Of a stretch of DNA of 64,000 nucleotides, positions 24,593-35,662 are shown in pieces. Positions within the stretch are counted from its first letter, which is position 1. Each line of letters starts with the position of its first letter. The notes beneath the pieces are model-generated. The model searched no databases. It had not been told where the DNA came from and saw only the letters and a list, made by a program, of their open reading frames with translations. The position numbers and the translations under genes were made by a program. The stretch is taken from NCBI GenBank assembly GCA_947579665.1, contig CANPUZ010000031.1, positions 1,178,001-1,242,000 on the forward strand. The letters run 5' to 3'. Source of the DNA: Sympetrum striolatum. Lineage: Eukaryota; Arthropoda; Insecta; Odonata; Libellulidae.

Positions 24593-25672
24593 AGGGGATC
24601 AAAATTCTAACCATGTTCCACAAGTGCCAATGCCTTGAAATTTTTACGACATATTGGCCATAACGTGTAACCTCCTGGAAAAAGCCGACTTTGAACCTCA
24701 GTGTTATGTGTTCGATTCCAGAAGGTGCCAAAGTCGCGATTTTCTCCATAAGAATACATGGCGGGGATTTTCGAAAATTTATTTGAGGCACTTCCCGGAA
24801 AAGGAGAGAGTTGAAACTCGAGAGATCGCTAGACGCCGCGCAAATCAAAAGGAAACCATAAAGACGTCTACGAATATTATCCTTGGTTCGATGCTAGGCG
24901 GGGGCAAAAATCGGCCGTTTAAAATGCATTGCAGCGATTTTTAAGATTTTTTTTGAACCCTTTTCCGATGGCATAGAAACTTGAAATTCGGCATGGGGGT
25001 AGATATCATAATTATATTTCACAATCAAAATTTACATATTCCTTTATGGTCCTTGGTTCGATCCCAGAGGGCCATTTACATTCCTCAATGCATTTCTTAT
25101 GGAGATTACGGAAACACATTTTAGGTACTTCCAGGCACGATATCGACTTCAAACTTTGTACAAAGAATGATCAAGTCCGTGCAAATCAAACCGTGTATTC
25201 ACAGATATCAATGTGTCCTGGGTTCGACACCAGGTGTCTCTGCAATCAGAAGTTGATCCGATTTTTAGGAATTATTTTGAAACCTTTGCCAATATTATAG
25301 AAACTTCAAATTCGGCATATTGATAGAGATCATAATTAACTTTCAGAAACATTTTTTAGATTTCCAAAATCGTCCTTGGTTCGAATCCAGAAAGTCATTT
25401 AAATTCGTGAAAATTAGAACGTCTTTTGAGGCAGTTGTAGCCCATATTTCTGCTTCAATTTTCACAGATAGTTAGAGATGGTGATGGTCTATTGTGCTGC
25501 ATAGTAAGTTCACAGTAAAGACCCGGGTTCGATGCCAGACGATGGAATTTCAGCGAATTTTAAGAAAAATTTCAATCCCTTTTTTTCTTTTGATGGCCGT
25601 CCCGATATGATGCCAACATGAAAATAGTGTTGTCGATCTGCTTGCAGTATGCAAGCAACATTTTACTCGTAT
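24593..25672 (+). repeat. Multi-T-arm repeat, copy 1 (full length, plus)
   Basis: A repeat of about 1.08 kb from GGGGATCAAAATTCTAACC to CATTTTACTCG-(TA)n. It contains six TTCGA motifs in the same orientation at 24711, 24887, 25057, 25223, 25380 and 25528 (spacings 176, 170, 166, 157, 148). Each sits in a (C/T)TGGGTTCGANNCCAG-like context that matches the Pol III B-box consensus GGTTCGANTCC and can form a T-arm-like stem. The sequence between motifs shows shared words (ACTTC.AATTCGGCAT, GGTACTTCC), implying diverged tandem units. Near the right end, GCTTGCAGTATGCAAGC is a 6-bp hairpin. No long open frame is conserved. Confidence 0.85.
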
Positions 25673-25728
25673 ATATATATATATATAACTTATAGGTATA
25701 TCCGGAGAAGCGTCTATATATTATAACG

Positions 25729-26575
25729 AGTAAAATGTAGCTTGCATACTGCAAGCAGATGGGCAATACTAATTTCTATCAACCAAGGATGATCTTGGAA
25801 ATCTAAAAAAAATTTTCTGAAAGTTATTTATGATTTCTATCTTTATGCCAAATTTGAAGTTTCTATATTATTGGCAAAGGTTTCAAAATAATTCCTAAAA
25901 ATCGGATCAACTTCTGATTGCAGAGACACCTGGTGTCGAACCCAGGACACATTGATAGCTGTGAATGCACTGTTTGATTTGTATGGACTTGATATTTCTA
26001 CATGCTAAGTTTGAAGTCGATATCGTGCCGGGAAGTACCTAAAATTTGTTTCCGTTATCTCCGTAAGAAAAGCATTGAGAAGTGAAAATGGTCCTCTGGG
26101 ATCGAACCAAGGACCATAAGCTAATATGTAAAATTCGATTATGAAATAAAATCATGATATCTATCGACGTGCTGAGTTTCAAGTATCCATGTTATCGGGA
26201 AAGGATCCAAAAAAAATCTTCAAAATCGCCGCAATGCATTTTAAACGGCCGATTATTGCCCCGGCCTAGCATCGAACCAAGGACAATATTCGAAGACGTC
26301 TTTCCAATTTTCGTTGGCTATGCACGGCATTTAGCGGTCCCTCGAGTTTCAACTCTCTGCTTTTCCGGGAAGTGCCTCAAAAAAATTTTCGAAAATCCCC
26401 GCCATGTAATCTTATGGGGAAAATCGCGACTTTGGGGCCTTCTGGAATCGAACCCATGGCACCGAGGTTCAATGTCGGCTTTTTCCTGGAGGTTACACGT
26501 TATGGCCAATATGTCGTAAAAATTTCAAGTCGGTGGCACTTGTGGAACATGCTTAGACTTTTGATCCCCAGTGTA
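25729..26575 (-). repeat. Multi-T-arm repeat, copy 2 (minus, internally deleted)
   Basis: In reverse orientation from CGAGTAAAATGTAGCTTGCA to TTTTGATCCCCAGTG. The unit next to the hairpin end and part of the next are missing: the sequence jumps from the hairpin region to a junction around AACCAAGGATGATCTTGG. Motifs TCGAACCCAGGACA, GGATCGAACCAAGGA, GCATCGAACCAAGGA and GGAATCGAACCC remain. It faces copy 1 across a short (TA)n/TATCCGGAGAAGCGTC spacer, giving a large inverted repeat. Confidence 0.85.
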
Positions 26576-26592
26576 TATATATATATATATAC

Positions 26593-27675
26593 GAGTAAAA
26601 TGTAGCTTGCATACTGCAAGCAGATCAACAACACTGATTTAATGTTGGAATCATATAGGAACGGTCCTCAAAAGAAAAACAAATGAATAAAAAATTCCTA
26701 AAATTCGCAGAAATTTCATCGTCTGGCATAGAACCCTGGTCTTTACTGTGAACTTACTATGCAGCACAATAGAAGATCACCATCTCTAACTATGTGTGAA
26801 AATTCAAGCGGAAATATTGGCTACAACTGCCTCAAAAGACGCTCTAATTTTCACAAATGTAAAGTGCTCTCTGGATTCGAACTAAGGACGATCTTGGAAA
26901 TCTAAAATATGTTTCTGAATTGTATTTATGATCTCTATCTATTTGACGAATTTCAAGTTTCTATATTATTGGGAAAGGTTTCAAAATAATTCCTAAAAAT
27001 TTGATCAACTTCTGATTGCAGAGACACATGGTGTCGAACCCAGGACACATTGATAGCCAAGAATGCCCAGTTTGATTTCTAAGGACGTGCTCTACTAACA
27101 TGCAAAGTTTGAAGTCGATAGCATGCCGGGAAGTGCCTAAATTTTGTTTCCGTTATCTCCGTAAGAAATAAAGTGGGAAATGCAAATGCCCTCTGGGATC
27201 GAACCAAGGACCATCAGCGAATATGTAAAATTTGATTATGAAACATATTCATGATCTATCTATCCACGTGCCGAGTTTCAAGTATCTATAATATCGGGAA
27301 AGGATCCAAAAAAAATCTTAAAAATCGCCGCAATGCATTTTAAACGGCCGATTTTTGCCCCAACCTAGCATCGAACCATTGACCATGTTCGGCGATGTCT
27401 TTTTTATTTTCGTTGGATATTCACGGCATCTAGCGATCCCTCTAATTTCAACTCTCTACCTTTCCGAGAAGTGCCTCAAAAAAAATTTCGAAAATCCTCA
27501 CCATATATCCTTATGGAGGAAATCGGGACTTTGGGGCCTTCTGGAATTGAACCCATGACACTGAGGTTCAAAGTCAGATTTTTTCTGGAGCTTACACGAT
27601 ATGGCCAATATGTCGTAAAAATTTCAAGTCAGTGGCACTTGTGGAACATGCTTAGACTTTTGATGCCCTATGAAT
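26593..27675 (-). repeat. Multi-T-arm repeat, copy 3 (full length, minus)
   Basis: Same orientation as copy 2, from CGAGTAAAATGTAGCTTGCA to CTTAGACTTTTGATGCCC, with all six motif positions. The first reads CATAGAACCCTGG, which has lost the TTCGA core. It lies directly after copy 2 across a TA run. A few substitutions per unit set it apart from copies 1 and 4, so the copies are not from one recent event. Confidence 0.85.
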
Positions 27676-27699
27676 GAATGAATGAGTGAGTGTGTATAT

Positions 27700-28862
27700 A
27701 GGTATATCCGGAGAAGCGTCTATATATAATAGATATATAAGTATATCCGGAGAAGCGTCTATATATAATAGATATAGGGGATCAAAAGTCTAACCATGTT
27801 CCACAAGTGCCACCGACTTGAAATTTTTACCACGTTATGGCCATGACGTGTAACCTCCAGGAAAAAGCCGACATTGAACCTCGGTGTCATGGGTTCGATT
27901 CCAGAAGGCCCCAAAGTCGCGATTTTGTCCATAAGAATACATGGCGGGGATTTTCGAAAATTTTTTTGAGGCATTTCCCGGAAAAGGAGAGATTTGAAAT
28001 TCAAGGGATCGCTAGATGCCGTGCATATCTAAAGGAAACCATAAAGACATCTACGAATATTATCCTTGGTTCGATGCTAGGTCGGGGCAAAAATCGGCCG
28101 TTTAAAATGCATTGTGGCGATTTTTAATATTTTTGTTTAACCCTTTCCCGATGGCATAGAAATTTGAAATTCGGTATGAGGTTAGATACCATAAAAATAT
28201 ATCATAATCAAATTTTAAATATTCGCTGATGGTCCTTGGTTCGACCCCAGAGGGACATTTAAATTCCTCAATGCATTTCTTACGGAGATAACGCAAACAA
28301 ATTTTAGGTACTTCCCGGCATGATATCGACTTCAAACTTTGCATATAGAAAGATCAAGTCCATACAAATCAACCGGTGCATTCACAGCTATCAATGTGTC
28401 CTGGGTTCGACACCAGGTGTCTCTGCAATCAGAAGTTGATATGATTTTTAGGAATTATTTTGAAATTTTGCCAATAATATAGAAACTTCAAATTCGGCAG
28501 ATAGATAGAGATCATAAATAACTTTCAGAAACATTTTTTAGATTTCCAAGATCGTCCTTGGTTCGAATCCAGAGAGCCATTTAAATTCGTGAAAATTAGA
28601 ACGTCTTTTGAGGCAGTTGTAGCGCATATTTCTGATTGAATTTTCACATATAGTTAGAGATGGTGATCTGCAATTGTGCTGCATAGTAAGTTTACAGTAA
28701 AGACCCGGGTTCGATGCCAGACGATGAAATTTCAGCGAAATTGAAGAAAAATTTCAATCCATTTTTTTCTTTTGATGGCCGTCCCGATATGATGCCTACA
28801 TGAAAATAGTGTTGTCGATCTGCTTGCAGTATGCAAGCTACATTTTACTCGTATATATATAT
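27700..28862 (+). repeat. Multi-T-arm repeat, copy 4 (full length, plus) with doubled flank
   Basis: The flank TATCCGGAGAAGCGTCTATA is present twice in tandem (near 27705 and 27738), then GGGGATCAAAAGTCTAACC. The TTCGA motifs are at 27894, 28070, 28240, 28406, 28562 and 28710 (spacings 176, 170, 166, 156, 148), almost identical to copy 1. It ends in GCTTGCAGTATGCAAGC, CATTTTACTCG and TA repeats. The fixed, decreasing spacing shows that the six-unit structure was already formed before dispersal. Confidence 0.85.
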
Positions 28863-28869
28863 ATACTAA

Positions 28870-30235
28870 CTTTCAGGCATAATTTATTTATATACATTTA
28901 TACTATTAATCTTTGCTAACAATTTTGGTGTTTTTTACTTGAATCACACTTGGAATCTATAGCATTGTCATAATGTGGAGTGGCTAGCTTAAGAAAACTC
29001 TTTTCACATCAAGCAGTTTTATTGTCTGTATATCTCTCCGACTTGATTATTTCATCAATGGCATTACTCTATTTTCTTCCCTGCTGATTTCTCTATTTTC
29101 TTTTAATACATAAAGAGTAGAGATAAAGTAATGTCTGTCCCTTTCTCCACCTGACTCTGCAAATACCATTTCCTGATCAGCTAACTCATGCTGCTTTATT
29201 CAAGAACAGATTCTTCACCAATAGCATAAAATTCCCACCTAATCTGACATATTTATATATCCCCATTGACTTGGGTCGTTATTGTCTATTGAACACCTTT
29301 TCAAAATAAACAAATTTACATCTTGCTTAATTAAAGTCACGATTCACAATGGTCATAATTATTTTAATATCATTTATAATAAGTTTTATAATAATTTATG
29401 AGAACCCTGCTCTTCTCCAATATGGCCTTTGCTACTTTCACTTTCTGAAGGCCAAACTTGTCCTCACTACTGTGCCTTTTAATTCCCCTCACTCCATATT
29501 TTTTCTGATGGTTGGAACCTATGCGAAATTAAGAAAAGTCAAGACCTTAATTTCTAAGACTTAGGCACTGAATTTGTCTTCTATATTCCCATATAGAATA
29601 TACATATTTTGCCTATTGTGTGGGTTAAAGGAGGATTGCCAAGAAATAATGGAAACTGAATATTGAGTGAATACAGCTTTCTTCATTCATGTTTCAGTCC
29701 ATTTAAAATCACTCCCTACCAGTGAAGATCTTCCACTTTCTGCATTTTCCAATTTTTATCTAATTCTGTTTTGATTCTCTTTGAGATTCTCATTTGAGAA
29801 GAATTGCAGCTTTGTTATTTGCAAAAATGGCTACCCATCTCAATCCTTGTTTACTCACTGACACAAAATTGCTGCTAATGCAAACATTTAGTGGCAAAAC
29901 AATATTTTGAGTTCCTGTGCTATAATGCCTCTCAGAAGCGCAATTTAAAATCTGGCTATTATAGAAGCAAAAGATATTTTTCGTGCTAAAGAACTGTGGT
30001 CATAAGAATTCATGAAATAATTTGATATTCAGTGCACAAAGTCAAGCTCTTTTTTGGAACAGATGTATTCACAATTCCTTTATTTTAGTTCTGACCTCTG
30101 AAGAATTTCCTAATTCCTTTTAAAACAACCGAAAGACTTGAGATGCACTTTAACAGCAGCAATTGGCAATGCACCCTCGTATTGTAAAGGATTCCATACA
30201 TTAATTTGACAAATCACGTTTTTATTCTATTGTAG
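28870..30235. other. 1.4 kb without a recognised gene
   Basis: AT-rich sequence leading to a pyrimidine tract and TTCTATTGTAG acceptor-like site at 30225-30235. No domains recognised. Confidence 0.45.
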
Positions 30236-31127
30236 CTGCTGAAGGGTCGTCACATGATGTGTTGGTGGTGGCTGGGACACCCTGGAGCACTTTCTCTTGA
30301 GGCATGACCCTTGCGTGTTGTCTCCCCCAAGGATGGCATTGAATCCTCTGACTGCTCCTTCAGCCCCTGCTGCCACATCCTACCTCCACATACGTGCAGT
30401 CCTCCTCTAGATGGAGTGGGTTGCTAACCAAGTTATGCATCATGCAGCTCCTGTTGTTGAGTTGGCTTTCAGGTGATATTTGTATACTATGGGTTGAACA
30501 ATGGAGTGCTTCTAGGGCGAGAATCCATGATTTTTTAGAGGAGAAAGTGTCTGATGCCTTTTGTTTATGAAGTGTTGCATTTTGAGCGACTCATAAATTG
30601 TGTGAAAGTGTTAGCTGGACTTTAGATAGTGTATAATGCACCAGAAAGTAACAAAATAGATTGGGTTGACTAATAAGTGTGTCATAAAGTAATTTTAAGA
30701 AAAGTTACTCCTGGTCATTTTTTACTAAAGAAAAAATGGTGTGATGTGATAAGAGTGACATAATCATATTATCACTGTTGAAATGTGCATGTGTTCATTC
30801 ACTGTAACAATATAATACTGCCTTTGTTTCCTTAATCGCATGCAGAAAGATATTAAAACTTGTAACAAGTGTGTTTCTTATGTTGAATAAATTTCTATAA
30901 TTTATGATTGAGCAACAAATGTGAAGTAATATTTTGCAAGTTACCCATGTTATGTGAATGGAATTTGAAGAAGGAAACATCCACTGAACGAAACTGAATT
31001 ACAGTTGCCTATGAGGGTTGCTGTGTTGTTGATGCATGCCACAATTTCCTAATATTTACACATTTTGAGATGCGTGCGGCAGGATTTATTAAAGATTGTA
31101 TACTGTTTAACGATAAATTTTAATAAA
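30236..31127 (+). CDS. Possible terminal exon and 3' UTR of an unidentified gene
   Basis: Following an acceptor-like TTTTTATTCTATTGTAG, the frame starting at the third base encodes AEGSSHDVLVVAGTPWSTFS and a TGA. The composition looks protein-like, and the first 250 bp are clearly GC-richer than the surroundings. AATAAA signals follow at 30886 and 31122, consistent with a long 3' UTR. No upstream exon was found and the peptide is too short to assign. It could equally be non-coding. Confidence 0.25.
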
Positions 31128-31557
31128 GCACAAGAGGTTATTTGTTCACAGCCATTATATTGTATTCCTTCCTCGTCTTAGCTCATTACTCTTTTTATTA
31201 AAAGGAAAATATTATGCTGCTGGCAAGAATACACTTACGCAACGTTGTTCATTAATATTGGAAGGATCAAATTGTAAGGCCTACTATGATTTGAACAGCT
31301 GTGAAGGATTTACGATCTTTAATTACAGCATAACCTACTACTGAACAAGGTACAGTAGAACCTCAATTTTACGAAGTTGAAGGGACCCAAAAATCTGCGC
31401 TTTGTAAAATTCGGGCTTTGTAAATTTGAGGTTTTCTTTCAAGCAATCGAAATCTCTACAATACCAATCCAGTTTCAGTAACACAGTGCATAAAGTTAAA
31501 TGGGATTGAAAGGAAGGTAATACTTCAATAAAATGAATGATACATCCAGTTTAATGT

Positions 31558-31928
31558 TTAATACAACAGAAAAAAAATTCTAAATTTTTTAATTTTTAAA
31601 ATAATCATCAATTTTGTTTTGTTTTTTTTGGAAGTTTCAATGAAAGATGAGGTGATTTTCTCAATGCCTGAAAGGTAATAATTGAATGAATCAGGTACAC
31701 CATCAGTAAAAATTTGAAAATTGTGAAGCACTTTTATGGAGTGTCTTAATTCATCCCTTGTAGGGGGGAAAGGTGCTTCTGGGTCATCTTCATAGCTTGT
31801 AGAAGAGATATCTAAGTTCACTTCATCCTCATCTTCTTCGTCTTCACTAAATTCTCTGCAGTTATGCGTCATCACAAGAGAGTCACACTTGACATATGAC
31901 TCAGCACGAGAGGATGCATCTGGGATGT
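31558..31928 (-). pseudogene. C-terminal part of the older Tigger transposase
   Basis: Minus-strand frame ending at the stop at 31558. It has an acidic stretch (FSEDEEDEDEVNLD), then PPTRDELRHSIKVLHNFQIF and GVPDSFNYYLSGIEKI, the conserved C-terminal tail of Tigger/jerky-type transposases. Reading upstream, the codon for Y in LNQYIP is interrupted exactly at the TA where the younger element inserted, and the frame resumes at 35388. Confidence 0.7.
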
Positions 31929-32111
31929 ACAGTAAGTCCCCGACTTACACGGTTAATTCATTCTGAAAATTTCCGTGTAAGTCGAAAACCGAGTGTCCTC
32001 GAGTGTCATTCACTTTGTCAAGTACCTTAGGTACATTCGTGGCAGTTTAACAGATGTGACGTTCTCGTAAATGAAATTTTAAGAAAAAAAAATCTGATGT
32101 GGCCAGCACAT

Positions 32112-33108
32112 GACTTTCTCCATATATAAGATGTAAATATTTATCTACGACAGTATTTTCGAACTCTATATTCAATCTAAACTTGGAAGATAAGTGATTA
32201 ATTTCTTTCATATTATCTTTTACGTCACAAACATTATAGATAATTTTTCGGGACATGTTCGATGAAAAACGATGAAGTGGCCTTTAGCCCCAGCGCCCAG
32301 AGCGCCCACAACGAACATAATCAGCAACTTCCGGTTTATCAGTATTTTATGAATCACTCCTACACAATCAGTGATACAAAAATATGTTTCATACAAAAGT
32401 CATAGTAAATTATATTTTCTAAAACTTTTATAAAAAATAGTACATACCTAAATATCATATTTATGGAGATATTTTGAAAACCGGAAATGAGCTTTGAAGA
32501 ATGAAACTCGACTTCTGGTTAATCGATTTACTCTAAACACTAATCAACTCTAACGACTGTAACAAAGGTACTATATATGAAATTTGGTGTTGATCCGACA
32601 AACAGTTTTTATGGTAGAGCACCCACAAAGTACATAATCAGCTACTTCCGGTTTATCAGTATTTCACGAATAACTCCTAATCAACCGGTGATGCAAAAAT
32701 ATGTTAAATACAAAAGTTATAGTAAAACACATTATCTAAAACATTTATAAGGGAAAAAATAAACCTACATATCATATTTATGGAGATATTTTGAAAACCG
32801 GAAATGAGCTTGGATGAATGAAGCTCGACTTCCGGTTAACCGATTTACTTGAAAACCTAATCAACTCTGACAGCACACACCACAGTACTATACATGAATT
32901 TTGGTATTGATACGACTAATAGTTTTCACGTTAGAGCGCCCACTGTCACACACACACACACACACACACATACACACAGACATCATTCCGAAAATGGTCA
33001 AAACGTGTTCTAGGGACCCCAAAACATGTATTTCCGTTGAAATCTCGAAGTCGATTTTTTTCATGAAAACAATACTTTCTCTATACTTCGTATATGGAGA
33101 AAGTAACA
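32112..33108. mobile_element. Nested unclassified element inside the Tigger 3' region
   Basis: The left end ACTTTCTCCATATATAAG (32113) and the reverse complement of the right end, ACTTTCTCCATATACGAAG (33104), are inverted repeats. The right end also holds its own palindrome, ACTTTCTC-x14-GGAGAAAGT. AGCACAT on both sides (32105-32111 and 33109-33115) may be a 7-bp target duplication. The inside holds 317-bp tandem repeats and a CA microsatellite, with no coding capacity seen. Confidence 0.6.
32301..32945. repeat. Tandem repeat, 317-bp unit, two copies plus start of a third
   Basis: The words AGCGCCCACAACGAACATAA (32301), AGCACCCACAAAGTACATAA (32618) and AGCGCCCACTGTC (32935) begin successive units exactly 317 bp apart. 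Each full unit contains ACTTCCGGTTTATCAGTATT and CATATTTATGGAGATATTTT. The third breaks off after about 10 bp into a (CA)n tract at 32946-32975. Confidence 0.85.
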
Positions 33109-33464
33109 AGCACATAATATTAAGAAAATGCAAATATTTTAATCTAAACACATGATACATTGAAAAAATGGGTAAGAAATTGCTAACTGCATAGTTTCTT
33201 AACAATTTCGGGCGGCAGCAAATAAATGAAAGAATGACAACATGGCTACAACATCCTTTGAACTATGGCACAAACTAACTTAATTACACTGTGGCAATGA
33301 TGTGGTGAAGATTACTATTCAGTCACGCACGTTTTTAATTATAGATGAAATTAAAATATATACCAATGCAAATAATAGAAAATACGGCACAATTACTGAA
33401 TTACACGTAAATAACTTACGTATGTATGAATAAATAACATTCTGGTGAATAGTGAAATATAACA

Positions 33465-35100
33465 TTAGTTTGCTGTTTTTCTTATGTACTTGTCCATTGA
33501 TGTCTTCAAAACAGCTTTTTTCTTTTCTTCGTAAATCATTTTGTAGCACGCGAGTGCATCATGAACCGATTTAGATACACTCGTGAACCGTTCAGTGTTT
33601 GGATCCTGCTCTTCAAAACCAGCCAGTGCTTCTTCTATCAAGTGAAAACATTCTGCCATCCGTTTAGACTCAAATCTTTTAGGTGGCTTATCCTCCTTTT
33701 CCTGCTCTGAAATTTCAATTTTCTCTCTATGATGTACAAGCTCCATAATATCTTCGTTGGTCAATTCCTTTGTGTCACACTAGATTAATTCACGAAAATC
33801 ATTTCCATCAACATCTAATTCTAGTGCAGTGGCCATTTCCACAAGCTCATCAACTACACGTTCTTCTTCAAATCCCATGAACTTGTGAATAAACTGAGGA
33901 ACGTGCTTTCTCCATACAGCAACTCCACGCCAAGCAGCATCAATGTTTTCAACAGCTTTAAAAATATTATATTCTTTCCAGAATTGCTTCAATGTTATTC
34001 CATTCTCCCCTTCAGTAGCTTTCGCTGCTTGGCAGAATGTTTTCTGTAAATAATATTTTTTGAAAGTCGCTATGACTCCTTGATCCAATGGTTGAATGAG
34101 AGAAGTGGTGTTTGGAGGTAAATACATTAACTTGATATTTTCATGATCGTCACACAGAGTTGCTGGGTGGCCTGGGGCGTTGTCAAGCAACAACAATATC
34201 CTAAAAGGTATATTATTTTTCTCACAATAGTTCTTCACTTCTGGCACAAAACCGTGGGAAAACCAATCTTGAAAAATTGATTCAGTAACCCAAGCTTTTG
34301 CATTTGATTTCCATATCACGGGTAGCGATTCCTTTGCAATGTTTTTGAGGGCTCTGGGATTTCTCACTGTGGTACACTAACAGGGGTTTTATTTTGTAAT
34401 CTCCAGAAACATTTCCTCCTAAGAGGAGTGTTAACCTGTCCTTAGATGCCTTGTATCCTGGCATAGTCTTTTCTTCTTTTGCAATGTACGAACGATCAGG
34501 CATTTTCTTCCAGTATAACCCAGTTTCGTCCATGTTAAACACCTGTTGTGGTCGGTAATTCTCATTTTAAATTACTTCTGTTAAAAGTTTGGGGAACTCA
34601 GTGGCTGCTATTGAGTCGGCACTAGCAGCCTCTCCAGTTACTTTTATGTTGTGTAATTTTGCACGACTCTTAAACTTATTGAACCATCCAGAACTTGCAT
34701 TGAACGTATCATCATTGTCACCATGCTTATCTTGAACTGCTTTAAAAAGGCTGAAAGGTTTTTCCTTGATTAGCCTAAGACTTAATGGCATGCGTCTTTG
34801 ATACTGATCTTCAATCCCAAAACACAATAGTCTTTCCATTTCTTCCATTACTGTGCCCCTTTTTTTCGTAATAATAGTAGTCTGCATCTGCGGAGCACTT
34901 CTAACATGTCCTTTGATTCGTTCCTTATCCCTAATGATTGTCCTTATTGTAGACTCATTCATCAAATAACTCTGCGCGATGTCGACAGCCTTTTAACCAC
35001 TGTCATGCCTTTTGATAATATTCACTTTAGTTTCCAGGGTAATAGTGTGCCTCTTCTTACTATTACTGCTACTGTCACCACTCTTACGTTTCTCAGACAT
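33465..35100 (-). pseudogene. Tigger1-like (pogo superfamily) DDE transposase, nearly intact
   Basis: The minus-strand ATG at 35100 opens MSEKRKSGDSSSNSKKRHTI. A helix-turn-helix (LETKVNIIKRH..AVDIAQSYLM), a second CENP-B/Tc5-type DNA-binding part (FNASSGWFNKFKSRAKLHNI) and the DDE domain follow: FNMDETGLYWK, LLLLDNAPGHP and, about 32 residues later, QPLDQGVIATFKKYYL. All three catalytic aspartates are present. The C-terminal part (KAVENIDAAWRGVAVWRKH and a Lys/Glu-rich tail) ends at 33465. Defects are few: a TAA around 34993, a TAA at 34567, one frameshift between 34282 and 34367, and a TAG at 33780. It is a recent loss of function by Tigger standards. Confidence 0.9.
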
Positions 35101-35387
35101 GTCGAGGGTTTGAAGATATTAATCTTAATGCTATTGCAAGATAGCTTTCATGAAATTTTAAGCATCTCACAAAAACAGAAGTACTTCTGTTTTCTACGTA
35201 TTAATACGAACGATACGTACTACGTTTAGTTATGCCATCTATTGACCAGATATACAAATAATTGGATTTGCTTGATGTGCCCGGCGTTTTTGTCTTTTTA
35301 CGTATTTCAAAAGGTGACGTCATATTTGTCCAACCGTGTATCTCCGGAATCGTGTAACTCCAAATCGTGTAAGTCGGGGACTGCTTG

Positions 35388-35662
35388 TATTGATTTAGTT
35401 GTGCCATTTCTTTACTAAGGAGGTCCTGTAGTGTAGGACCTCTGTCTCTATAATTGATGTGTCACCAAAACCAGCTGATCTCCAACAGTTGGAAATAATG
35501 TTTGCAGTGACAATGTCCCATGCTCTGGCAATTCCTCGCACAGCAAAGGAGCAATGTCCATGGAGGCACATCTTGCACATCAGAGGCTTGATCTGCAACT
35601 AATGTATGCGTACTAAAGCACTGCTTGCAGAAAGCTAAACTATGCAGGTCTAAACTTGTCAA
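35388..35662 (-). pseudogene. Middle part of the older Tigger transposase
   Basis: Minus-strand segments read ARAWDIVTANIISNCWRSAG and FGDTS, matching the Tigger AW..V...TI.NCF.KAGF motif. After one frameshift comes LQDLLSKEMAQLNQY, which continues in frame at 31928 across the younger insertion. Upstream sequence is too decayed to read. Confidence 0.65.

Larger units (their letters stand above)
31930..35387 (-). mobile_element. Nearly complete Tigger1-like element, 3.46 kb
   Basis: The left end CAGTAAGTCCCCGACTTACA and the reverse complement of the right end, CAAGCAGTCCCCGACTTACA, differ only at bases 3-5. TA duplications lie at 31928-31929 and 35388-35389. The transposase occupies 33465-35100 on the minus strand. 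The 3' non-coding part is lengthened by a nested element at 32112-33108. The host site is the coding sequence of an older Tigger. Confidence 0.9.

Noticed and set aside
24654..28127. Recurring open frames of 60-120 codons in the multi-T-arm copies
   Set aside because: Similar frames appear on both strands and in several phases and are interrupted differently in each copy; they follow from the shared DNA and show no sign of coding constraint.
24600..28860. The repeated TTCGA motifs as functional tRNA genes
   Set aside because: There is no cloverleaf: acceptor and anticodon stems and an A box at the right distance are not found, and the same motifs recur in every copy of a repeat.
32888..33205. 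Minus-strand frame of 105 codons with a Cys/Val run
   Set aside because: The run is a translation of the CA microsatellite; the rest is the end of the nested element.
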